This document shows, one piece after another, positions 35,313 to 43,516 of a DNA stretch of 50,627 nucleotides. The DNA lies in contig JAJDUM010000011.1 of NCBI GenBank assembly GCA_022826645.1, positions 1 through 50,627 of the forward strand, read 5' to 3'. Both the position numbers and the translations under genes were made by a program. The DNA is from Candidatus Poribacteria bacterium (GTDB taxonomy: Bacteria; Poribacteria; WGA-4E; PCPOR2b). The notes under the pieces were generated by a model. That model was not told where the DNA came from, searched no databases, and saw only the letters and a list, made by a program, of their open reading frames with translations. The first letter of the stretch is position 1. Each line of letters starts with the position of its first letter.

Positions 35313-36296
35313 ATGACACGTATTGGCGTTATCGGTACAGGGGGCATGGGCGGTGCCCATTGCAATTCGCTGCCTCAAGTTGAAAATTGTGAGTTTGTCG
35401 GCGTTGCAGACCTCCGGTTGGAGGCGGCGCAGGCTATCGCAGACCAACACCAGATCCGTGCATTTCAAGATTACCGCGAACTGCTGGAGATTGTGGATGG
35501 CGTCGTGGTTGCGACGCCGCCGGTGGCGCATCGAGAGGTTGTCTTTGCAGCAGCAGAGGCGGGTGTTCACGCGTTTTGTGAGAAACCGCTGTCCCTCACG
35601 CTCAGCGATGCGGATGCGATGATCGAGGCTGCGGACAAAGCGGGAACGCACGTGATGGTGGGACAGGTGCTCCGTTTCTATCCCGTGCATGTTCTCGGCA
35701 AGCAGTTAGTTGATGATGGTGAAATTGGGGATGTGACCTATATTGAAACAGATTATAGTGGTCCTTATCGAGGTGCGCGGGAACGTCCATCAACGTGGTA
35801 CGGGAGTGTCGGTGGGCTTCTGGAAAACGGCATCCATAAATCCGATCTCATTAACTGGTATGGCGGAACCGCACAGACGGTTGCAGCGGAAGTGGGTAGC
35901 TTTTCTGGGCACGATGATTGGGAGGATTACACGATCTCACTCATTCGGTACGATACGAAAGCAGTGGGGATATTGCGATGGGGTGGATTCTTGGGTGCAC
36001 GTGGCACAAACGAGACCATCATTGACGGGTCGAAAGGCTCGCTGCGACTCGATATGGGAGCCGACATTGCGTACCTCAAGAAGATTGGTGAATCGGAATG
36101 GCAAACACTTACCCCTGATCGCACGGCACCGCACGGCGTTGTCGGTGAATTGACCCATTTTGTCGATTGCATCCGTGAAGATAAAACACCCTTGATCGAT
36201 GGGAGGGGCGGCCGTCATGCTGTTGAGGTCGTTTTGGCGACCTACCGTTCAGCGAAGGAGAAAACTAAAGTCAGCTTGCCCATGCAGGATCTGTAG
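35313..36296 (+). CDS. Gfo/Idh/MocA-family oxidoreductase
   Basis: The 327-residue protein is an NAD(P)-dependent sugar or inositol dehydrogenase-type enzyme. The N-terminal nucleotide motif is IGVIGTGGMGGAHC, and the family motif HAFCEKPLSLT near residue 90 carries the conserved Lys. GGLLENGIHKSDLINW near residue 170 has the catalytic-region His. I use the ATG at 35313, preceded by GGAGC; an ATG at 35289 is in frame. It likely oxidises a sugar released by the downstream catabolic genes, but the substrate is not identifiable. Confidence 0.9.
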   Translation: MTRIGVIGTGGMGGAHCNSLPQVENCEFVGVADLRLEAAQAIADQHQIRAFQDYRELLEIVDGVVVATPPVAHREVVFAAAEAGVHAFCEKPLSLTLSDADAMIEAADKAGTHVMVGQVLRFYPVHVLGKQLVDDGEIGDVTYIETDYSGPYRGARERPSTWYGSVGGLLENGIHKSDLINWYGGTAQTVAAEVGSFSGHDDWEDYTISLIRYDTKAVGILRWGGFLGARGTNETIIDGSKGSLRLDMGADIAYLKKIGESEWQTLTPDRTAPHGVVGELTHFVDCIREDKTPLIDGRGGRHAVEVVLATYRSAKEKTKVSLPMQDL

Positions 36297-36320
36297 AAAA
36301 AACGAAGTAGCAAGAATAGA

Positions 36321-36494
36321 TCAATCGCTCCAGAAACTGATGAATTCCCAGAAAAACAATAGAAACAGCAGCCTATTTGGTTCCTCATTGTTGTTTTTTC
36401 GGACAATTTTTCTAACTGCTTGATGTTGCCGTTCTCGCTCATCTTTTATCTTATCTTGCAGTTGCTGTTTTTCAGCGTTGGTGAACTTCCTCAT
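36321..36494 (-). CDS. Small membrane-tail protein (57 aa)
   Basis: A 57-codon frame with a very strong ribosome binding site (AGGGGGGTGA six bases before the ATG at 36494). The N-terminal part is charged and helical (MRKFTNAEKQQLQDKIKDER). The C-terminal part is a hydrophobic, aromatic-rich segment (NRLLFLLFFWEFISFW) that could insert in a membrane. It lies opposite to the catabolic run, between the Gfo/Idh and first sulfatase genes. It resembles no family I know, but the composition and start signal look real. Confidence 0.55.
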   Translation of the reverse strand: MRKFTNAEKQQLQDKIKDERERQHQAVRKIVRKNNNEEPNRLLFLLFFWEFISFWSD

Positions 36495-36577
36495 CGGAAA
36501 TCACCCCCCTTTGGTTCTCCGGCTAGATAAGTGGGTGTACTCATTCGATACTCTAATTTAGGCGACAAGGGGCAGAT

Positions 36578-36606
36578 TTGCCAAACTATCCTAGGAAAAT
36601 TATACC
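36578..36606 (+). promoter_or_regulatory. Candidate promoter for the first sulfatase
   Basis: TTGCCA at 36578-36583 and TATACC at 36601-36606 are separated by 17 bases, about 48 bases before the ATG at 36654. The match is moderate. Confidence 0.4.
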
Positions 36607-36653
36607 ATAAAATTATCTAACAAACAACGCTCTCATTCTTGAAGAGGTTTAGC

Positions 36654-38120
36654 ATGGTTACGAACAGCGAACAAAATCCGCGTCCGAACATCCTCTGGAT
36701 CTGTACGGACCAGCAGCGTTACGACACGATTGGTGCGTTAGGCAATCCGTATGTTTCAACTCCGAACATCGATCGGTTGGTCGATGAGGGGGTTGCTTTT
36801 ACCCACGCCTATTGCCAGAGCCCTATCTGCACGCCCAGTCGGGGCAGTTTTCTTACGGGGATGTATCCGAGTGCGGTGCACGTCAACGGGAACGGCAACG
36901 AATACTTCCCGGATAGCCCGCCCCTTGTAACGCGTGTGCTCGCAGATGCTGGTTACGACTGTGGATTGATCGGCAAGCTGCATCTTGCCAGTGCCTACCA
37001 CCGTATCGAACCTCGCGCGAACGATGGATACCGCTATTGGCAGTATAGCCATGCGCCCCGCGATGACTGGGAAATCGGACACGACTACGCGGACTGGGTA
37101 CGATCCAAAGGATATATTCTGGGGGAATTGACCAAGAGCATTGACGGTGTGCCTGCCGAACTGCATCAGACCACATGGTGTGCAGAAAAGACGATTGAAT
37201 TTATGCGACAGGAACGGGAAGGACCGTGGCTGGCGAGCGTGAATATCTACGATCCTCACCCACCCTTCAACCCGCCCAAGACTTACAGGGATATGTTCGA
37301 TCCAGTGGATATGCCGGGACCTCTTTTCCGGGAAAGCGATCTGGAACAGCAGAAAAAGTTAGAGGCGGTAGATTTCCAGTCGAAGGGACGCTCGCCAGAG
37401 GAGTTGGATATCCGCAGTCCGATCGTGCCTCAGTCACCGGGAACGGCTGAATTGGCTTCATCGGGCGGACGCGACGGCAAAACCCTGCAAGCGGCGTATT
37501 ACGCCATGATTAAGCTAATCGACGATGTGTTGGGACGAATCTTGGAGACACTGGAGGAGACTGGACAGCGCGAACGGACGGTGATTATCTTCACCAGCGA
37601 TCACGGAGAAACGCTCGGCGATCATGGGTTGATTCAGAAGGGCTGCCGGTTCTATGAAGGCTTGGTCCGTGTGCCGCTGATCTTCTCTTTGCCCGGACAC
37701 TTTGAGGGTGGTTTGAGAAGCGATGCGTTGGTGGGTTTACTTGATAAGGCACCGACTCTGCTGGAGTTGGCTGGCTTGGAGATCTCTGACCGGATGCAAG
37801 GTATGTCGTTATTGCCAATTCTCAGAGGAGAAGCTTCTCCAGATCATCACCGGGATTTCGTCCGTTGCGAATTTTATGATGCCTTAGATCAGCCGGACGG
37901 CACCTTTGCCACGATGTACCGGGATAGGCGATATAAGTTGGTGATGTATCACGGTCACGCGCACGGAGAGCTTTACGACCTTGAAGCGGATCCAGAGGAG
38001 TTTGAAAACCTGTGGGATGCGCCGGGCGCACAAAGCCTTAAGGTGGATTTGATGAAGCAAAGCTACGATGCTTCGATGCTGGCGATGGACCGGGGACCGC
38101 GACGAATCGGACCGATGTAG
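36654..38120 (+). CDS. Sulfatase (formylglycine type)
   Basis: This 488-residue enzyme would hydrolyse sulfate esters, probably from a sulfated sugar. The formylglycine signature is CTPSR, with the modified Cys at residue 59. N-terminal metal ligands lie in CTDQQRYD and the later ligands in FTSDHGETLGDHG. There is no signal peptide, so it is probably cytoplasmic. The C-terminal YKLVMYHG and GELYDLEADPEE are the usual family end. I start at the ATG at 36654 with GAAGAGG upstream; a TTG at 36639 is open. It needs a formylglycine-generating enzyme, not seen in the window. Confidence 0.94.
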   Translation: MVTNSEQNPRPNILWICTDQQRYDTIGALGNPYVSTPNIDRLVDEGVAFTHAYCQSPICTPSRGSFLTGMYPSAVHVNGNGNEYFPDSPPLVTRVLADAGYDCGLIGKLHLASAYHRIEPRANDGYRYWQYSHAPRDDWEIGHDYADWVRSKGYILGELTKSIDGVPAELHQTTWCAEKTIEFMRQEREGPWLASVNIYDPHPPFNPPKTYRDMFDPVDMPGPLFRESDLEQQKKLEAVDFQSKGRSPEELDIRSPIVPQSPGTAELASSGGRDGKTLQAAYYAMIKLIDDVLGRILETLEETGQRERTVIIFTSDHGETLGDHGLIQKGCRFYEGLVRVPLIFSLPGHFEGGLRSDALVGLLDKAPTLLELAGLEISDRMQGMSLLPILRGEASPDHHRDFVRCEFYDALDQPDGTFATMYRDRRYKLVMYHGHAHGELYDLEADPEEFENLWDAPGAQSLKVDLMKQSYDASMLAMDRGPRRIGPM

Positions 38121-38140
38121 TCAAAACGTTTGAATTGAAA

Positions 38141-38290
38141 ACTTACCACAGAGACGCAGAGAGCACAGAGAAGTATTAAAGGAAACGAGTACGTGAGGAA
38201 GCGAGGAGGCGAGTTTTTTCCCGCTCCCATGCTCTCTCGCTCCCGCATTCACCTAATAAAATTTCTGCGTTCTCCGCGCCTCTGCGGTTA
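38141..38290. repeat. CACAGAGACGCAGAG element with inverted arm
   Basis: ACCACAGAGACGCAGAGAGC at about 38147 and the inverted TCTCCGCGCCTCTGCGGTTA at about 38271 flank about 100 bp rich in GAGG/CTCC inverted repeats. A related copy is at 40843-40870. It looks like a small non-coding mobile-element-like repeat between the two sulfatase genes. Confidence 0.55.
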
Positions 38291-38319
38291 ATTGTATCCT
38301 AGGAAAAGGAGCAAAACCA

Positions 38320-39756
38320 ATGTCTGATTCCAATAGCCGTCAGCCCAATGTAATCTTTGTTTTAACCGATGATCAAGGACCTTGGGCAGCGGGCTGCTGC
38401 GGAAACGATGAGGTTCGTACACCAAACATAGATCGACTCGCTGAAACGGGTGTTCGTCTTGAGAACTTTTTCTGCACATCTCCCGTCTGCTCTCCGGCGC
38501 GCGCTAGCCTGATGACTGGACGGATACCGTCAGCGCATGGCGTACACGACTGGATTCGAGATGGGAATATGCCGCCGAATTCCGCGAAGTATCTTGAGGG
38601 CTTAACATGCTACACCGACGTGCTCGGTGCGAATGGCTACACCGTCGGACTCAGTGGGAAATGGCATCTCGGCGATAGCATGACCCCACAGCACGGCTTC
38701 AGTCACTGGTTTGCGATGCCACTCGGCGGTAGTAAGTATAACGACGCAGAGATGATCCGAGACGGAGTTGCAGAGGTGCACCCCGGTTACGTTACGGATG
38801 TCATTACCGACGACGCGTTGCAGTTCATTGAGGCGAACAAAGATCAACCGTTCTATCTCAGTGTCCACTACAACGCACCGCATACGCCTTTTGACGGACA
38901 CCCGCAGGATATTGTGGATTCTTACGACGATTGTCCATTCAAAACGTGTCCCCAAGAAGCGGCGCATCCGTGGGCAATTCCTGGTGCTCGCATACATCTG
39001 GGAAACCGGGAATCGTTGAAAGGGTACTTTGCGGCGATTACCGCGATGGATTTGAACGTCGGTCGCATTCTGGACAAACTTGAGGGGCTTGGTTTACGAG
39101 AGGATACGCTCATCATCTTCAGCAGCGACAACGGCTATTCCTGCGGGCATCACGGTTTTTGGCATAAGGGGAATGGCACCTTCCCGCTGAATATGTACGA
39201 GAACTCCGTCAAAGTTCCCTTTATTATGAGTCACCCTGGTGGTATACCACAGGGACGTGTTACCGAAGCGATGGCGAGTCAGTACGATTTCATGCCGACC
39301 CTGCTTGACTATCTTGGTTTGGAAATGCCAGGGGATCCGTTGCGCCCCGGACGGAGTTTCCGACCGGCGTTGCTCGGTGAAACGGATGATGCACAGGATG
39401 AAGTTGTTATCTTTGACGAGTATGGTCCCGTCCGGATGATCCGGACGCAGGAGTGGAAATATGTGCACCGCTATCCTTATGGTCCGCATGAACTCTATGA
39501 TTTGGTGAACGATCCAGACGAGCGAAAGAACCTTGTGGACGAAAAATCGAAAGTTTCGCTGGTGAAGGAGATGCGTCAGCAACTCGCTTCTTGGTTCAGC
39601 CGATATGTTGTGCCAGAACTTGATGGGGCACGGTTCCAAGTCACAGGTTTGGGTCATGCTGCCAAAATTGAGCCGGGTTCCAGCGGTGAGGGTGCTTTCC
39701 ATCCGCTGCCAGAGGACTGGGATGAGGTCCGACAACGACAATTCCCGCGCAGGTAG
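38320..39756 (+). CDS. Sulfatase (formylglycine type), second copy
   Basis: This 478-residue sulfatase has the signature CSPAR with the modified Cys at residue 57. Metal ligands are in LTDDQG near the start and in FSSDNGYSCGHHG in the middle. The C-terminal half has YKYVHRYPYGPHELYDL and NDPDERKNLVD, typical of arylsulfatase A-like enzymes. It has no signal peptide. It differs clearly from the sulfatase upstream, so the two may remove different sulfate groups from the same substrate. GGAAAAGGAG precedes the ATG. Confidence 0.94.
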   Translation: MSDSNSRQPNVIFVLTDDQGPWAAGCCGNDEVRTPNIDRLAETGVRLENFFCTSPVCSPARASLMTGRIPSAHGVHDWIRDGNMPPNSAKYLEGLTCYTDVLGANGYTVGLSGKWHLGDSMTPQHGFSHWFAMPLGGSKYNDAEMIRDGVAEVHPGYVTDVITDDALQFIEANKDQPFYLSVHYNAPHTPFDGHPQDIVDSYDDCPFKTCPQEAAHPWAIPGARIHLGNRESLKGYFAAITAMDLNVGRILDKLEGLGLREDTLIIFSSDNGYSCGHHGFWHKGNGTFPLNMYENSVKVPFIMSHPGGIPQGRVTEAMASQYDFMPTLLDYLGLEMPGDPLRPGRSFRPALLGETDDAQDEVVIFDEYGPVRMIRTQEWKYVHRYPYGPHELYDLVNDPDERKNLVDEKSKVSLVKEMRQQLASWFSRYVVPELDGARFQVTGLGHAAKIEPGSSGEGAFHPLPEDWDEVRQRQFPRR

Positions 39757-39852
39757 GTTGCTGGTTAGGCAGGCAAGGATAAACCACCCATGCGATTGGA
39801 TTAAACAGGTGCTTGCTCATGGTACCTGACTTGAGGCGATTGGAGGAGAGTT

Positions 39853-40761
39853 ATGGTCCCAAAAGACTCCGTTTTAACTGAGGTGTCAACAGTGAAAAAT
39901 GGACTCACCCCCCAGCAGATCCAACGGTTCAATGATGACGGCTTTTTAATTATCCGTGATTTACTCCCACGCGACGCGGTTCAGCCGTTGATCGATGAAC
40001 TGGCGCAGCGGGTTGGCGAAGCGACGCGGGAAGCGGTAAAACAGGGGGTGCTTGATCCGAAGAGTACATTTGATGATGCGCCGTTTGAAACCCGTTTGGC
40101 ACAGGTGTGTAAAGCCTGTAAAGAGCCTGATTGGGTCTGGCACCATTACTTTTCCAGTCAGAAGCCGAGAAGTGCTGGGATGTTCATCCTGAGAACAGCA
40201 CCTGTGCTGTTAGATGTCGTTGAATCGCTGATGGGTCCTGAAATTCTGGCACACCCACAGTTCAACTACCGTGCCAAGCTGCCGGACCAAGATCTAACGG
40301 TCATCCCTTGGCACCAAGATCTGGCTTATCTCAGACCGGAAGAAGCGGGGGATACGTTGGTTGTCAATTTCTGGGTTCCGCTTGTGGACGCTACAGTCGC
40401 CAATGGGTGTATGGAGGTGATGCGGGGTTCGCATCGGCTGGGGTTGTTGCCGCATGGCCATCTCATATCAACGCCGGGGCACAAGGGAGGCAAGGGTATC
40501 GCGAATACCGATTTGCCGCCCTGCGAAGTTGTGGCAGGGGAAGTTGATGTAGGCGATGTTTTAATGACGACAGAACGGCTGGTGCATCGATCTGTTCCGA
40601 ACCGATCGGATACAGTTAGGTGGAGCGTTGATTCACGGTACAATCAGATTGGGCTTCCAACAGGGCGTGAGAGTGTGCCCGGCTTTGTTGCCCGCAGCCG
40701 CAAGCATCCTGAGCGCATTGCACAATCAGATCATGACTGGAATCAACTTTTTGAGGATTGA
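39853..40761 (+). CDS. Phytanoyl-CoA dioxygenase-family protein
   Basis: The 302-residue Fe(II)/2-oxoglutarate oxygenase has the iron ligands His and Asp in IPWHQDLAYL (around residue 155), the distal His in ERLVHRSVPNRS, and a 2-oxoglutarate-binding Arg in RWSVDSRY. The N-terminal FNDDGFLIIRDLL is typical of the PhyH family. GGAGGAGAG lies shortly before the ATG at 39853. Family members hydroxylate lipids, amino acids or secondary metabolites; the substrate here is unknown. It sits in the catabolic run after the sulfatases. Confidence 0.9.
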   Translation: MVPKDSVLTEVSTVKNGLTPQQIQRFNDDGFLIIRDLLPRDAVQPLIDELAQRVGEATREAVKQGVLDPKSTFDDAPFETRLAQVCKACKEPDWVWHHYFSSQKPRSAGMFILRTAPVLLDVVESLMGPEILAHPQFNYRAKLPDQDLTVIPWHQDLAYLRPEEAGDTLVVNFWVPLVDATVANGCMEVMRGSHRLGLLPHGHLISTPGHKGGKGIANTDLPPCEVVAGEVDVGDVLMTTERLVHRSVPNRSDTVRWSVDSRYNQIGLPTGRESVPGFVARSRKHPERIAQSDHDWNQLFED

Positions 40762-40933
40762 ATTTCAAACCTGTACAACAATGCGAAGACTGCGTTTGCG
40801 GGTCCATAGTAGAACATAAACTTGTAACATTATAGCCAACCGCAGAGACGCGGAGGGCACAGAGACTTTTTTGAGATTATTAGTGAACTAATGCACCAAT
40901 GAACAAATGAATTAATTACGCAAGGAGATCGCA
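40762..40933. repeat. Intergenic gap with two dispersed repeats
   Basis: CCGCAGAGACGCGGAGGGCAC at about 40843 matches the element at 38147. TGAACTAATGCACCAATGAAC at about 40884 matches the element at 29064. No gene is visible. Confidence 0.55.
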
Positions 40934-42274
40934 ATGGGAAACAGAGCAGCCGAAGATGCTACCGCTACACTAGAGGAAAACTATCGAGGGCGCACCCCAC
41001 GGTCGCAGGAACTCTTTGAACGGGCGCGAAAGACGATGCCCGGTGGGGCAAAAGGTGCGTACTTTCATCAACCGTATCCGCTCACAATGGCGCGGGGCGA
41101 GGGGTGTTACCTATACGATGTCGAAGGGCATCGGTATGTAGATTTCGCCAACCATCACACAGCGCAGGTCTTGGGTCATAATCACCCTGCGGTTATAGAT
41201 GCTATTCAGCAGCAGATGTCGAAGGGCATTGCGTTGGGCGCGGCGGTCGGTATAGAGGCAGAACTCTGTGAGGAGATGTGCCAGCGCGTGGCATCGTTAG
41301 ACCGGATCCGGTTCTGCAACTCCGGCACTGAAGCGACGTTACACGCTATACGGCTCGCGCGCGGTGTTAGCGGACGGACTAAAATCGCCAAGTTCGAGGG
41401 CGGTTATCACGGCAGCCACGATGTTGTCGAGATCAGTTCTGCACCGTCTTTGGACAAAGTGGGCTCCGAGACCGATCCTAATCCTGTCCCTTCAGCAGGC
41501 GGGATGTCTCCACACGCGGCAGAGGAGGTAGTCGTCCTCCCCTATAACGATGAAGCTTCGGTTGAACGCCTTGTCACACAGCACCGTGATGAGTTGGCGT
41601 GCATTATCTTTGATACCAAAGCGGGCATTGTACCGCAACGTAAGGAGTTCGTGCAGTTCGTCGAGGAGATAGCGCGGAAGAACGGCCTGCTGTTTATCTT
41701 GGACGAAATTGTCGGCTTCCGAGTGGGGACAGGTGGATTGCAGGAATACTACGGCGTTACGCCCGACTTGACCGCCTATGGCAAGGTTGTCGGCGGTGGC
41801 TTCCCTGTCGGTGCGTTTGGTGGACGAGCGGATATTATGGATCTGCTTGATGGTACCCGTGGCAGTACAGGTTTCTTCCAGAGCGGGACATTCAGCGCAC
41901 ACCCAATCACCATGGCGGCTGGTTTAGCGACCGTGAAACAGCTCACGCCTGACGCTTTCGACCACCTGAACGGGTTGGGGGACCGGTTGTCTGCTGGATT
42001 GAACGAACTATTCGCTCGTGAAAATATCGCAGCGAAAGCGGTGAACACCGGCTCAGTATTTAGCATCCACTTTACCAGCGAAGAACTCGTCAACTATCGC
42101 AGCCTCGCCCGCACCGACAAGGTGATGGCACACCGTGTTTTCCTCGCGTTGTTGGCAGAGGGTTATTTCTTGAGCCACGGATTGTCTATGAACGCCATCT
42201 CACTGCCAACTGAGACCAGCCATGTGGACGGGTTGATAGAGGCGGTGGGACGCGCTATCAAACAGTCACAGTGA
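40934..42274 (+). CDS. Class III aminotransferase, GSA-aminomutase-like
   Basis: The 446-residue PLP enzyme resembles glutamate-1-semialdehyde aminomutase but is divergent. The PLP lysine is in AYGKVVGGGFPVGAFGG, the cofactor Asp is in LFILDEIVGFR, and the substrate region is RFCNSGTEATLHAIRLARG. A true hemL is at 1267-2550, so this copy more likely transfers amino groups in catabolism. The GAGATCGC region before the ATG is a modest ribosome binding site. The amidohydrolase follows 18 bp later, so the two genes are cotranscribed. Confidence 0.88.
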   Translation: MGNRAAEDATATLEENYRGRTPRSQELFERARKTMPGGAKGAYFHQPYPLTMARGEGCYLYDVEGHRYVDFANHHTAQVLGHNHPAVIDAIQQQMSKGIALGAAVGIEAELCEEMCQRVASLDRIRFCNSGTEATLHAIRLARGVSGRTKIAKFEGGYHGSHDVVEISSAPSLDKVGSETDPNPVPSAGGMSPHAAEEVVVLPYNDEASVERLVTQHRDELACIIFDTKAGIVPQRKEFVQFVEEIARKNGLLFILDEIVGFRVGTGGLQEYYGVTPDLTAYGKVVGGGFPVGAFGGRADIMDLLDGTRGSTGFFQSGTFSAHPITMAAGLATVKQLTPDAFDHLNGLGDRLSAGLNELFARENIAAKAVNTGSVFSIHFTSEELVNYRSLARTDKVMAHRVFLALLAEGYFLSHGLSMNAISLPTETSHVDGLIEAVGRAIKQSQ

Positions 42275-42292
42275 ACGATAGGAGGAATGGTT

Positions 42293-43438
42293 ATGTCTAA
42301 TACTGATACTCAGGTCTACGATCTCCTTGTCAGTGCTGGGCGGGTTGTATGTCCAGCAACTGGATTTGATGGTCCGGGGACAGTCGCGGTTCGTGGCGAT
42401 AGAATCGTTGCTGTCGATGATCAGATTGATGGGTCTGCGCGGGAGGTCTGGGATTTCGCCGATTCCATGTTGCTGCCGGGATTGGTAGATATGCACGCTC
42501 ATCCCGCACGCGAAGACTCAAAGTACGGTGTTGATCCCGATATTCACTTCCTCCCCCGCGGCGTGACGACTGTGCTTTCCCAAGGGGATGCAGGTGCCGG
42601 CAATTGGTCCCGATACCGTGAATCGATTATCGAAGGTGCACGCACGCGCGTCCGCTTGGCTATCAACCTCTCTGTTACAGGGGAATCGATCCCGACGAGT
42701 GGCTGTTTTGAGAATTTGGATGATGTGGATGTAGATGCCTGCGTGGCAGCGATCGAAGATGGCGGGGAAGCAATCTGGGGTATTGCCGCCAACATAGCCA
42801 AATCCTGTGCTGGTGATAATGATCCCCGCGAGATTCTGAACCGTGCGTTGGAAGCCGGCAATCAGACAGACCGCCCGCTGCTCTTCGGTACGCGACGGGA
42901 ACCGGATTTTCCTTTCGAAGAACAGTTGGAACTGTTACGCCCCGGAGATGTAATCACGTACTGCTTTCAGAGCAATCTGGATTGTCTGGTGGAGGACGGG
43001 CGTGTTAAGGATGAAGTTTGGGCGGCTCGTGAGAGAGGGATATTGTTCGATATCGGGCATGGCATGAATTCATTCCACTTTGATGTGGCAGAGGTGGCAA
43101 TCGCAAACGGATTCCTGCCAGATACCATCTCGACAGACCAATATATTCGGCATGTGGATAGCAACCCACAACATGATCTACCTCGTACCCTTTCCAAGTT
43201 GCTTGCCGCTGGCATGACCGAGGCGGACGCGTTAGCGCGGATAACGGTGCGTCCCGCAGAATTTCTTGGACTGTCCGGAGAGGTTGGGACATTGGCACCC
43301 GGTGCCTGTGCAGACCTTGCTGTGTTGTGGTTCAATGAGGAGGCGCTGCCGCTGCAAGATGTCAAAGGTGTGGAACGATCTGGGGGTTGTTGGGAGCCGA
43401 TTCTCACTGTGCGAGCAGGGGAGATTGTCCGTACCTAA
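42293..43438 (+). CDS. Amidohydrolase (dihydroorotase/deacetylase-like)
   Basis: This 381-residue metallohydrolase has the N-terminal metal motif VDMHAHPARE and the end motif GTLAPGACADLAVLWF. Other metal ligands are probably in FDIGHGMNSFHF and STDQYIRH. I use the ATG at 42293, seven bases after GGAGG; an ATG at 42287 is closer than usual. It may deacylate or open the ring of an amino compound handled with the aminotransferase before it. The exact reaction cannot be told. Confidence 0.85.
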   Translation: MSNTDTQVYDLLVSAGRVVCPATGFDGPGTVAVRGDRIVAVDDQIDGSAREVWDFADSMLLPGLVDMHAHPAREDSKYGVDPDIHFLPRGVTTVLSQGDAGAGNWSRYRESIIEGARTRVRLAINLSVTGESIPTSGCFENLDDVDVDACVAAIEDGGEAIWGIAANIAKSCAGDNDPREILNRALEAGNQTDRPLLFGTRREPDFPFEEQLELLRPGDVITYCFQSNLDCLVEDGRVKDEVWAARERGILFDIGHGMNSFHFDVAEVAIANGFLPDTISTDQYIRHVDSNPQHDLPRTLSKLLAAGMTEADALARITVRPAEFLGLSGEVGTLAPGACADLAVLWFNEEALPLQDVKGVERSGGCWEPILTVRAGEIVRT

Positions 43439-43516
43439 ACGGTTAGAATCGGAAGGATTAGCGCGTCCCTAGTTCCAGAGAAATAGCTATATTAGATCGG
43501 AGATGGAAGCCAGGTT

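Noticed and set aside
36242..36442. Minus-strand frame of 66 codons
   Set aside because: It overlaps the better 57-codon frame in another frame and lacks a comparable ribosome binding site.
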